In this document: piece by piece, positions 1 to 6,749 of the stretch
How positions within the stretch are numbered: the stretch's first letter is position 1
Layout of the letters: each line of letters starts with the position of its first letter
Source: Coraliomargarita sinensis
GTDB lineage: Bacteria > Verrucomicrobiota > Verrucomicrobiia > Opitutales > Coraliomargaritaceae
Assembly: GCF_003185655.1 (NCBI RefSeq)
Contig: NZ_QHJQ01000015.1
Location: forward strand, 1-31,450
Reading direction: 5' to 3'
Length of the DNA: 31,450 nt
The notes under the pieces: model-generated
What the model saw: only the letters and a program-made list of their open reading frames with translations
What the model was told of the DNA's origin: nothing
Databases searched by the model: none
Made by a program: the position numbers and the translations under genes

Positions 1-185
1 GCTGCCGGGTGCGCTACTTCACCGATGGGGCCATCCTGGGCAGTCAGGACTTCGTCCGGAGTTACGCTGGGGCCTGGCAACGGGAGAAAAAACGAAAATA
101 TCCGCCCAAACCGAATCTACTGCGCGGAGCCGATTGGCAAAATCTTGCCACCATTCAGGGACTGAGGAAGCAGGTGTTCGGGTAA
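1..185 (+). CDS. REP-associated tyrosine transposase (RAYT), C-terminal end only
   Basis: The reading frame enters from the left edge (first full codon at 3) and ends at TAA 183-185, so only about 60 residues of the C-terminus are visible. The peptide begins CRVRYFTDGAILGSQDFV and ends near LATIQGLRKQVFG. This is the characteristic tail of Y1/HUH-type REP-associated transposases, in which a 'RYF(T/S)DG..(I/L)GS..FV' block follows the catalytic domain and a short 'L..LR..V' segment closes the protein. These enzymes nick and join single-stranded DNA at short palindromic or REP-type repeats. The catalytic HUH motif would lie upstream of the window, so activity cannot be judged. A different RAYT gene starts at the right edge of the window. 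No terminator is obvious in the 144 bases downstream. Confidence 0.75.
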   Translation, partial: CRVRYFTDGAILGSQDFVRSYAGAWQREKKRKYPPKPNLLRGADWQNLATIQGLRKQVFG

Positions 186-329
186 TAAATTGGATTAGTA
201 AAAATTAGCAGGTGAACTCTTTTCCCTCGGACCAATGGGAGTCTTTCGGAGTCGAGCAATGGTAGCGCAGCCTCTAAATTTTAATGTTTAGCAGTACACA
301 AACGAGCGCGCAATTGAGTGTTTAGTGCA

Positions 330-1580
330 CTAGTCCCGCTTCATCCGCGTATTAACACTGAGTTGATCACCAATCGTCACGTTCGACGGTATTTTCCAAG
401 GAGCCAGCTTGCCCCGGCAGTGATTTCGGATGGCCCGCTTCCAGGCGAGTGAATCCTTTTCTTCGGAGCTGAAAATCCTGCAAGCGACACGCTGCCCGGT
501 GATCGGGTCGGGCTCTCCGTAAACATGGCAGGCGTCGATACCGTCCACGTTCAAAAGCACGGCTTCAACTTCGGAAGGATGCACCTTTTGGCCGCCCACA
601 TTGATGGTGGCGCTTTGTCGCCCGATGATGCGGATGCTGCCGTTTGGGCCTTCCTCAACGAGGTCGCCGGTGCGGTACCAACCGTCGGCTTCAAGCGAAC
701 TTTCATCGGCGTTAAGATAGCCGATGATCCGGGAAGGGGTTTTCAACCAGAGTTCATCCTCAATGATCTTCCATTCTGTATCCGGATCTTTGATACGAAA
801 AAATAGGCTCTCGCTGCCCTGGCTTTCGATTCGAACAGCGCCGGTTTCGCTGGTGCCGAATTTTTGTTGCAGGTCGGCGTTCGGGAAGCTTGCTCGGAGG
901 CGTTGGAGTAACGGAGCTGGCATGGCTTCTGCGCCGTAGGCGATGATCTCGACCGAGCTACAATCGTAGTGTTCGTGCATGCTGTTCATCAGCATGAGGT
1001 TGAGGAAAGTGGGCGAGGCTGGCAGTATATTGACCTTGTGCGTTTCGATGGCGCGTCCGGCGTCTTCGGGTGTGCGTGCTTCGGGGATGATCAAGGTGGA
1101 TCCGGAAAAAAGGCAGCGAAAGGCCGCGTCGAGCCCGCCAATGTGATCGATGAGGAGGAGCTGGAGTGTTCGGTCTTTGCGTGTTGGCAGCGGCTCAAAG
1201 CGGTTGAGTAGCGCGGATAATTTGTGCAGCATTCCCTTGGGTTCACCGCTGGTCCCGCTGCTGAAAAGGATGAGTCCGCTTCCCGATAGCTTATCATAGA
1301 GTGGCGAATTTTGTGCAATCCCCCTCATACGCTTGCGCTCGGTATCGGGCAGCGAGGGTGGCAGGGGTAGGGCGATTCGATTGGTGTCGGCGATGGCAAT
1401 GAGTTGGGCAAGGCCCTCCACCGTGCTGGCCGTTTCGATCGTCACGACTCGTCCGCGGCCTAGGTTTAATTTGGCGGTTTCGATTGCGCTTAGAAACTCT
1501 TTAAAGGTCCAAACTTTTCCTGCCTCGATGCAGGCTGTTTTGGAGCCGAAACTTTCCAGTCTGTTTAATAGCCAATTCAC
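330..1580 (-). CDS. Acyl-adenylate-forming enzyme (ANL superfamily, AMP-binding)
   Basis: This 416-residue protein belongs to the acyl-CoA synthetase / NRPS adenylation superfamily, which activates a carboxylate with ATP and transfers it to a thiol carrier. Visible motifs in order are the P-loop-like LILFSSGTSGEPKGM (about residues 103-117), YGAEAMP, KFGTSETG, YRTGDL and GRQSATINVGGQKVHPSEVE. The protein ends within NTRMKRD, whose lysine sits where the catalytic A10 lysine is expected. It is shorter than the usual 500 or so residues, mainly at the N-terminus and at the very end. The start is GTG (1578-1580); the frame stays open a little upstream, so a slightly earlier start is possible. It is the last gene of a minus-strand operon with an SDR and an ACP, 93 bases after the SDR. 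I infer that it loads an acyl group onto that ACP; the substrate is unknown. Confidence 0.85.
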   Translation of the reverse strand: MNWLLNRLESFGSKTACIEAGKVWTFKEFLSAIETAKLNLGRGRVVTIETASTVEGLAQLIAIADTNRIALPLPPSLPDTERKRMRGIAQNSPLYDKLSGSGLILFSSGTSGEPKGMLHKLSALLNRFEPLPTRKDRTLQLLLIDHIGGLDAAFRCLFSGSTLIIPEARTPEDAGRAIETHKVNILPASPTFLNLMLMNSMHEHYDCSSVEIIAYGAEAMPAPLLQRLRASFPNADLQQKFGTSETGAVRIESQGSESLFFRIKDPDTEWKIIEDELWLKTPSRIIGYLNADESSLEADGWYRTGDLVEEGPNGSIRIIGRQSATINVGGQKVHPSEVEAVLLNVDGIDACHVYGEPDPITGQRVACRIFSSEEKDSLAWKRAIRNHCRGKLAPWKIPSNVTIGDQLSVNTRMKRD

Positions 1581-1673
1581 TGCTCTATTACAGGGTCTTA
1601 GGGCGGCCGTGTCGGCTGTCTCCTGATCCCATGAACAGGCAGGACGCCTGTTCTAAATAAACGAATAACTGCA

Positions 1674-2369
1674 TCACGTTACCCCGCCGAGGTAGAGCAC
1701 TTGTCCCGTAATGAAGTCGCTCTCGGGACGAAGATAGAAATCGATGGTGTTAATCACGTCGCGGACTTCGCCGAGACGTCGAATCGCCTGGCGCTGGATG
1801 AGTGCGTCCGTCTTTACCTGGGGCACGCCACGAATGAGATCGGTATCGATCGGTGTCGGGCCGACGGCGTTGACCGTGATGCCGAGCTCCGCAAGTTCAC
1901 GCGAAAGGATACGGGTGAGGCTTTCCACAGCCGCCTTACTGGCGGCGTAAATGGCTTCGCCTTCCAGATTGAGCGGATGTGCCACCGTAGTGAAATTGAC
2001 GATCCGGCCGCACTTTTTAGTCCGCATCAGTTTGGCCATCTCGCGGCAGAAGAGAAATGTGCCGACAACGTTGGTCGAAAGGATTCGGTTCACCGTTCCT
2101 GCCGGTGTGAGCAGGGCGTGATTCATTGATGCAATGCCGGCATTATTCAGTAGGGCATCGACGCCTCCGAACTCTTTTTTGAGGGAACGTGCCATTGCCA
2201 CGACGGCGGGCTCGTCGCTTACGTCCAGAGAGAAATGGCGATAGTTCGCGTGCTCGATATTGGATTCGCCGCGGCTGCAACCGGCGACTTGCCAGCCTTC
2301 TTCAAGATAGTACTCAGCGAGCGATTTTCCGATCCCCTTACGGGTGCCGGTGATGACGATGGTTTTCAT
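1674..2369 (-). CDS. Short-chain dehydrogenase/reductase, FabG-like
   Basis: This 231-residue classical SDR has the Rossmann cofactor motif TGTRKGIG (residues 7-14), the NNAG motif (75-78) and the active-site YAASK (Tyr141, Lys145). An Arg33 after the second strand would suit NADP(H). The usual catalytic serine is not evident: the corresponding strand reads NFTTVAHP, so Thr127 or Thr128 may replace it. The canonical PG motif after the active site is also altered to VGPTP. The start ATG overlaps the ACP stop in an ATGA (2366-2369), so the two are translationally coupled. FabG-like SDRs reduce 3-oxoacyl-ACP. Here a ketone reduction on the ACP-bound acyl group, or on a sugar intermediate, is an inference from the neighbourhood. 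Confidence 0.88.
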   Translation of the reverse strand: MKTIVITGTRKGIGKSLAEYYLEEGWQVAGCSRGESNIEHANYRHFSLDVSDEPAVVAMARSLKKEFGGVDALLNNAGIASMNHALLTPAGTVNRILSTNVVGTFLFCREMAKLMRTKKCGRIVNFTTVAHPLNLEGEAIYAASKAAVESLTRILSRELAELGITVNAVGPTPIDTDLIRGVPQVKTDALIQRQAIRRLGEVRDVINTIDFYLRPESDFITGQVLYLGGVT

Positions 2370-2662
2370 TCGGGCAGCCTTTCCATGATGGCTTGGCTCA
2401 GGTCGGCGACCGAGCGGAAGGGGGAGCGTTTGGCGCTCAATGCGCGCTCATCCGCCAGCGTGATCGTGGCACCGTATTGTTCAGCCACGGCGTCCTCAAT
2501 GTCGGCGATCAGGTTAACCAGAGCCATACTGTCTAGGGGGCCGCCCTCGCCGTAAAGCAAGCTGTCTTTTTTTACGTCGGCCAAAGCATCGATTTCGAAA
2601 TCCTTTGACAGCATACGGACGCATTCAATGACGAGTGATTCGATTTCAGTGGAGTTGGGCAT
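2366..2662 (-). CDS. Acyl carrier protein
   Basis: This small acidic protein of 98 residues contains a carrier-protein phosphopantetheine site, PLDSMALVNLI, with Ser45 as the likely attachment residue. A following helix (IADIEDAVAEQYG) and the predominantly helical, acidic composition fit the four-helix ACP fold. It is longer than the housekeeping ACP (about 78 residues) and sits between a sugar-phosphate transferase, whose stop lies 2 bases upstream, and an SDR whose start overlaps its stop. This points to a dedicated carrier for a sugar-decorating or lipid-like acyl group rather than bulk fatty acid synthesis. The carrier role is well supported; the pathway role is inferred. Confidence 0.85.
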   Translation of the reverse strand: MPNSTEIESLVIECVRMLSKDFEIDALADVKKDSLLYGEGGPLDSMALVNLIADIEDAVAEQYGATITLADERALSAKRSPFRSVADLSQAIMERLPE

Positions 2663-2664
2663 CT

Positions 2665-3252
2665 TTAAAGTCTGGGAGGTTTGTTCGAGCCGGTGAATTC
2701 GCTGCGGGTGGCTTCACCTTGAGCAGAGATATTCTCGCGGCGGAAAACTGTCAGAATGGTTAAACCGAGAATTTTCAGATCCAGCAAGAAGGAACGGTTT
2801 TCGACATACCAGAGGTCCAGCTCGAACTGTCGATCCCAAGAAAGTCCGTTCCGACCATTGACCTGAGCCCAACCGGTGATACCCGGGGGGACTTCGTGGC
2901 GGCGGGCCTGCTCCGCAGAATAGCGTGACAAATATTTTGTCGGTAAGGGGCGAGGGCCCACCAGACTCATATCCCCACGGAGCACGTTTAAGAGCTCGGG
3001 AAATTCATCCAAGCTGGTGGAGCGGAGAAATTGCCCCCAGCGGGTGAGGCGCTCAGCATCGCTGCCGGAGCCATTTCGCATGCTGCGGAATTTGATGATG
3101 CTGAAGGACTTGCCGCCCTCGCCAGCTCGTTCCTGTTTGAAAAAGATGGGGCGTCCCAAGAGACAAAGTTGGCCAATGCAGAGCAGGCAAAGTGGCAACG
3201 CCAGAGCAACCAGCAGGAGCAGGGAAATCGCGATGTCGAAGAGGCGCTTCAT
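2665..3252 (-). CDS. Undecaprenyl-phosphate sugar-1-phosphate transferase (PglC/WcaJ-like)
   Basis: This 195-residue monotopic phosphoglycosyl transferase starts KRLFDIAIS followed by one hydrophobic re-entrant or membrane helix (about residues 8-32). It then shows the family signatures KFRSM (54-58), the catalytic Asp-Glu pair in STSLDEFPELLNV (Asp82-Glu83), LRGDMSLVGPRPL (91-103) and GITGWAQVNGRN. Such enzymes move a sugar-1-phosphate from a UDP-sugar to undecaprenyl phosphate and so initiate glycan assembly at the inner face of the membrane. The size matches the small PglC group rather than the long WbaP group. It is the first gene of this minus-strand run, so the locus is probably the end of, or a small, polysaccharide or glycosylation locus. 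Sugar specificity cannot be read from the sequence. Confidence 0.92.
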   Translation of the reverse strand: MKRLFDIAISLLLLVALALPLCLLCIGQLCLLGRPIFFKQERAGEGGKSFSIIKFRSMRNGSGSDAERLTRWGQFLRSTSLDEFPELLNVLRGDMSLVGPRPLPTKYLSRYSAEQARRHEVPPGITGWAQVNGRNGLSWDRQFELDLWYVENRSFLLDLKILGLTILTVFRRENISAQGEATRSEFTGSNKPPRL

Positions 3253-3398
3253 TGTTGCGCAGAAAGTTGTCCGTAAGCTTTGAAGATTTGCTTCGATTCC
3301 ATCTTTTCAAACTATACAGTCAAACCTAGCTTTGACAGGTGTGGGTGCCTGGATAGGTTTTAAACTGTCTATATTCTCAACAACAAAAGACTCAAGTT
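3253..3398. promoter_or_regulatory. Divergent intergenic region between polysaccharide operon and M29-like gene
   Basis: The two flanking genes are divergent, so promoters for both must lie in these 146 bases or nearby. A perfect TTGACA occurs on the plus strand at 3332-3337, but no good -10 box follows at standard spacing; TATATT-like sequence at 3370-3375 is too far away. On the minus strand a TATAGT-like box (around 3311-3316) is present with only weak -35 sequence. I see no clear operator palindrome. The call rests mainly on gene orientation. Confidence 0.35.
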
Positions 3399-4571
3399 AT
3401 GATACTCGACGCTAACGAACGCACTTTCGAACCCTTTAGTTTAACGCGCCTCCTCACCACCTGTTTTGGCCGTGGTAATGGTGAGAAGGTTTGTATCCTG
3501 ATCGATCTGCCAAATCCCGCCGATATCGAGGATTTTAAATTCCTGAACGATGAAACTTTGTCCATTCAAAACTACGGACACGAAGTGTTCTACAAGGGAT
3601 TCAAGTCGGGAGCGCTCGAGGAGATGAATTGGACTGGCGGCGAAATTTACGCCTACAAGGAAACCGGAGGCAGCAATTTGGACATGGAGGACGAGTGCTA
3701 CGATCCCGACGGTAACCTGCTCAGTCTCGATAAGGATATTTATCAGAACTACGAAATCATTCTCGTGGTCTCCACCTTTTCCGCGACCGCTCCGTTAACG
3801 GCAAAATGCAAAGAGTTCGGTTTCCGGGGTGCTACACTCCACGGATTGAACCAGATCATCCTCGATACCGGTCTTGCGGTTGATTATAACCAAGTCTCTG
3901 AGGATGCGGAAAAGCTGCGACTCGGCCTGACCAAGGCCGACCGTTTCGAGATCGACTTTGAGGTGGAGAGTAAAGTCTACACCTTGAAACTTCACACAAA
4001 CGGGCAGGACGCCCAAAAAAGTCACGGCCTCTGCGCCGTCGGCAAGCCGGACGTGGCCAATCTTCCCGGGGGTGAAGTTTATTTCGTGCCGGAAGGCGGC
4101 GAAGGAGTGTTCCCGTTCAAGTATGACGAGAGCACGATCGGATTGCTCCACGTTGAAGACGGAAAGATTGTAAAGTCGCAGTTTGTCTACGGGGACTACA
4201 GCGAGATCGAGGATCACAATCGACGTCTCAAGGAGGATCCTATGATCGGCGCACTCGGCGAACTCGGCTTTGGCACGCAAGTCTTGCCTTTCTCCGGCCG
4301 CGATATTCAGGACGAGAAGATTCTGGGCACGATTCATGTGGCCACCGGTCGTGACGATCATCTCGGTGGCAATATTACACCGGATCTCTTCAAAGAGCAT
4401 AAGAACGCTTCACACGATGATGTACTCTATGCTCCGCACAAGACTCCGGAAATTCGCCTGAAACAGGCCCGGATGATACGTGGCGGACAGACCGAAGTGC
4501 TGATCGAAAACTACAAGCCGTCCAAATTCATGATCGATCTTCTGGAAGCAGAAGTTCCGGCGACTGTCTGA
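3399..4571 (+). CDS. M29-like (aminopeptidase T family) metallopeptidase
   Basis: This 390-residue cytoplasmic protein (no signal peptide or membrane segment) resembles the M29 aminopeptidase T / NicX-like fold. The C-terminal half carries the expected metal-site pattern: Glu226 in LPGGEVYFVPEGG, Glu288 in GELGFGT, His313 in LGTIHVATGRDDHLGG, and an HxD at His339-Asp341. This is the Glu, Glu, His, His-x-Asp arrangement of the family. The N-terminal half (residues 1-170) is less typical. The gene stops 2 bases before the methyltransferase gene, so both are likely co-transcribed. Most members are annotated as leucyl aminopeptidases, but the related NicX dioxygenases show that the fold is not always peptidolytic. 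Substrate unknown. Confidence 0.65.
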   Translation: MILDANERTFEPFSLTRLLTTCFGRGNGEKVCILIDLPNPADIEDFKFLNDETLSIQNYGHEVFYKGFKSGALEEMNWTGGEIYAYKETGGSNLDMEDECYDPDGNLLSLDKDIYQNYEIILVVSTFSATAPLTAKCKEFGFRGATLHGLNQIILDTGLAVDYNQVSEDAEKLRLGLTKADRFEIDFEVESKVYTLKLHTNGQDAQKSHGLCAVGKPDVANLPGGEVYFVPEGGEGVFPFKYDESTIGLLHVEDGKIVKSQFVYGDYSEIEDHNRRLKEDPMIGALGELGFGTQVLPFSGRDIQDEKILGTIHVATGRDDHLGGNITPDLFKEHKNASHDDVLYAPHKTPEIRLKQARMIRGGQTEVLIENYKPSKFMIDLLEAEVPATV

Positions 4572-4573
4572 TT

Positions 4574-5320
4574 GTGGCGGTGAACCCCTACGAGTCCGAC
4601 GAACTGCTCCAGCAGTATCTCGTTTTTCACTACGCCAGTGCGGAGGAGCAATTCCCCTACGATTTTGGCGGGTCCGATGCGCTGGATTTTCCGAAGCGAT
4701 GCGCACTGGAAGGGCCGGATCCTGAGAAGTTGCCGAAAGGTGCCCGCGCTTTGGACTTGGGCTGCGCGGTTGGACGCTCCAGTTTTGAACTGGCACGTCA
4801 CTGCTCCAGTGTGATCGGGATCGACTATTCGCAGGCCTTTATCGATGCCGCAAACCGCATGCAGGTCGACGGTAGCCATCCGGCGACCCGGTTGGACGAA
4901 GGGTCGGCCACGACGCAGTTGAATGTACAGGTCGACGCGACAATCGATCGCAGCCGTGTCAGCTTCGAGCAGGGTGATGCGCAGTTCATTCGTGAGGATA
5001 TCGGACAATTCGATGTGGTGGTGGCTTGCAATTTGATCTGCCGCCTGCCTGAGCCCATGCGCCTGCTGCAGCGACTGCCGGATTTACTCAAACCCGGCGG
5101 GCAGCTCTTTATGACCACGCCTTTTACCTGGCTGGAGGAATATACGCCTTCCGATAACTGGTTGGGTGACGGCGCACAGGATTCTTTTGCGGGTCTGCGG
5201 CAGGCTTTAGAGCCGGAATTTAGCTTGGATGTGCGGTGGGATATGCCGTTTTTGATCCGCGAACATGCCCGAAAATTCCAGTATTCGATTGCTCAAGCGA
5301 GTCGTTGGTGGCGGTCTTAA
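4574..5320 (+). CDS. SAM-dependent methyltransferase, OvoA C-terminal-like
   Basis: This 248-residue class I methyltransferase has the SAM-binding motif I as ALDLGCAVGRSSFELA (about residues 58-73), an acidic motif in VIGIDYS (about 79-85), and motif IV-V segments VVACNLICRLPEP and LLKPGGQLF. The N-terminal YESDELLQQYLVFHY...FPKRC and the ending W...ARKFQYSIAQASRW resemble the C-terminal domain of OvoA, the putative 4-mercaptohistidine N1-methyltransferase of ovothiol synthesis. The N-terminal sulfoxide synthase domain of OvoA is not present in this gene or its neighbours. The start is GTG at 4574 (a second GTG at 4580 is possible), 2 bases after the M29-like stop. The methyltransferase fold is sure; the histidine-derivative substrate is a family-based inference. 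Confidence 0.8.
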   Translation: MAVNPYESDELLQQYLVFHYASAEEQFPYDFGGSDALDFPKRCALEGPDPEKLPKGARALDLGCAVGRSSFELARHCSSVIGIDYSQAFIDAANRMQVDGSHPATRLDEGSATTQLNVQVDATIDRSRVSFEQGDAQFIREDIGQFDVVVACNLICRLPEPMRLLQRLPDLLKPGGQLFMTTPFTWLEEYTPSDNWLGDGAQDSFAGLRQALEPEFSLDVRWDMPFLIREHARKFQYSIAQASRWWRS

Positions 5321-5336
5321 TGGGCTTAGTGGGCAC

Positions 5337-5364
5337 TTGACATAGTCGGTTGGCCCTCTAATTT
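5337..5364 (+). promoter_or_regulatory. Candidate sigma-70-like promoter for the nusA operon
   Basis: A perfect TTGACA at 5337-5342 is followed after 16 bases by TAATTT at 5359-5364, a reasonable -35/-10 pair. It lies just after the methyltransferase stop and about 80 bases before nusA. It would give a leader that includes the hairpin at 5398-5422. Confidence 0.4.
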
Positions 5365-5397
5365 CCACGATCCACTTTAACACCATTCAATTTATTG

Positions 5398-5422
5398 AAG
5401 CGGGCTTCTAGCGCGCTTTTTT
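5398..5422 (+). terminator. Terminator-like hairpin with T-run upstream of nusA
   Basis: AAGCGGGC (5398-5405), a 5-base loop TTCTA and GCGCGCTT (5411-5418) form an 8-pair stem with one G-G mismatch. The stem runs into six T residues (5417-5422). The hairpin sits between the candidate promoter and the nusA start at 5442. It can be read as the terminator of the methyltransferase transcript or as an attenuator in the nusA leader. Confidence 0.5.
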
Positions 5423-5441
5423 CATTTCTACAGACATAACT

Positions 5442-6692
5442 ATGAGCAACGAGATACTTTCCGTCCTTGAATACATGGAGAAAGAGAAGGGCATCAGCCG
5501 CCCGGACATGATCGAGGCTATCTCCGGTGCCATCGCAGGTGCGGCGCAACGCGGCATTGGTGCTGGACGGGACATTCGTGTCGAAATCAATCCGAAAACC
5601 GGTGCCCTGAAGGCATGGAGTGTTTTGAACGTGGTGGATTCCGTTGCCGATGATTCTGTCGAAATTCATATTGAAAAGGCACGTGCGATCCGTGAAGGCG
5701 CGCAGATTGGTGAGACGATCGAAAAGGAAATCGATCCGGCTTATCTGGGTCGTATCGCCGCGCAGACGGCGCGTCAGGCGATCATGCAGCGCATCCGCCA
5801 ATTTGAGAAGGATCGTATCTACGATGATTACAAAGATACGGTCGGCGATATTGTCACCGGTACGGTCCGCCGCCGCGAGCGTGGCGACCTGATCATTGAC
5901 CTCGGCAAGGCCGAGGCGATTCTCCCCCCGCGCGAACGCGTTCCCGGTGAAGACTACGCTCCGGGCGAGAGCATTCGCTGCTTGCTGCTTAAAATCGAGC
6001 AGACCAACCGGGGGCCGGATATCATCCTTTCCCGCTCGAATATCAATTTCGTACGCCGTTTGTTCGAACTCGAAGTCACTGAGATTGCCGACGGCACCGT
6101 GACGATCGAAGCAATGGCGCGTGAGCCCGGCTACCGGACCAAGATCGCCGTGAACAGCGCAGACCCGAAGGTCGACCCTGTCGGTGCCTGCGTCGGCGCC
6201 CGCGGTGCCCGCGTGAAAACCATTGTTCGTGAGCTTGGCGGCGAAAAGATCGATATCATTCGCTATTTTCAGGACCCGCTCGCACTTCTCGAAGAAGCGC
6301 TGAAGCCGGCCGTACCGAAGAACATAAAAGTCAACGAGGTGGATCGCCGCATCCACTTCGAGGTTGCCGAAGACGACCTCTCCATCGCCATTGGCCGCAA
6401 GGGTTTCAACGCCAAGCTGACCTCCCGCCTGCTGGGCTGGAAGTTGGATATCGGCAAGGAAGAAAAGGAAGCCGTTGGCTTTGATGAAAAGGTTGCCAAG
6501 GCAGCCGCCGGCCTTGCCGCCATCCCCGGGCTCGATCCCGACCTTGCCGCCCGTTTGGTCACCAGCGGTTTTGCCAGCCCGGAAGTTTTCGAGGGTGTCG
6601 AAGCCGAAGACCTGGTTGGTCTGGGCTACACCGAAGAAGAAGCCGCGGACGTCTTGTCCAAGGTTGAAGCTTTCCTCTCAGAGAACGCCTAA
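5442..6692 (+). CDS. nusA: Transcription termination/antitermination factor NusA
   Basis: This 416-residue NusA binds RNA polymerase and nascent RNA and modulates pausing, termination and antitermination. The order seen is an N-terminal RNAP-binding domain (1-130), an S1 domain (about 133-200, [20 protein letters not shown]), KH1 with [22 protein letters not shown] (about 244-265), KH2 with [15 protein letters not shown] (about 310-325), and a single helix-hairpin-helix AR-type repeat at the C-terminus (about 355-414). E. coli NusA has two such repeats and is about 495 residues, so this is the shorter form. It is the first gene of the core block, 57 bases before infB. rimP, the usual upstream partner, is missing. 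No clear Shine-Dalgarno sequence precedes the ATG. Confidence 0.97.
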   Translation: MSNEILSVLEYMEKEKGISRPDMIEAISGAIAGAAQRGIGAGRDIRVEINPKTGALKAWSVLNVVDSVADDSVEIHIEKARAIREGAQIGETIEKEIDPAYLGRIAAQTARQAIMQRIRQFEKDRIYDDYKDTVGDIVTGTVRRRERGDLIIDLGKAEAILPPRERVPGEDYAPGESIRCLLLKIEQTNRGPDIILSRSNINFVRRLFELEVTEIADGTVTIEAMAREPGYRTKIAVNSADPKVDPVGACVGARGARVKTIVRELGGEKIDIIRYFQDPLALLEEALKPAVPKNIKVNEVDRRIHFEVAEDDLSIAIGRKGFNAKLTSRLLGWKLDIGKEEKEAVGFDEKVAKAAAGLAAIPGLDPDLAARLVTSGFASPEVFEGVEAEDLVGLGYTEEEAADVLSKVEAFLSENA

Positions 6693-6749
6693 ATTATCAG
6701 TCGCACTTACTCTCATTAATAATCACCGCATAAACCACTTCACGCATAT

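Noticed and set aside
5358..6356. 332-codon open frame on the minus strand opposite nusA
   Set aside because: It lies wholly over the confirmed nusA gene, has no recognisable domain, and arises from the codon bias of the real gene.
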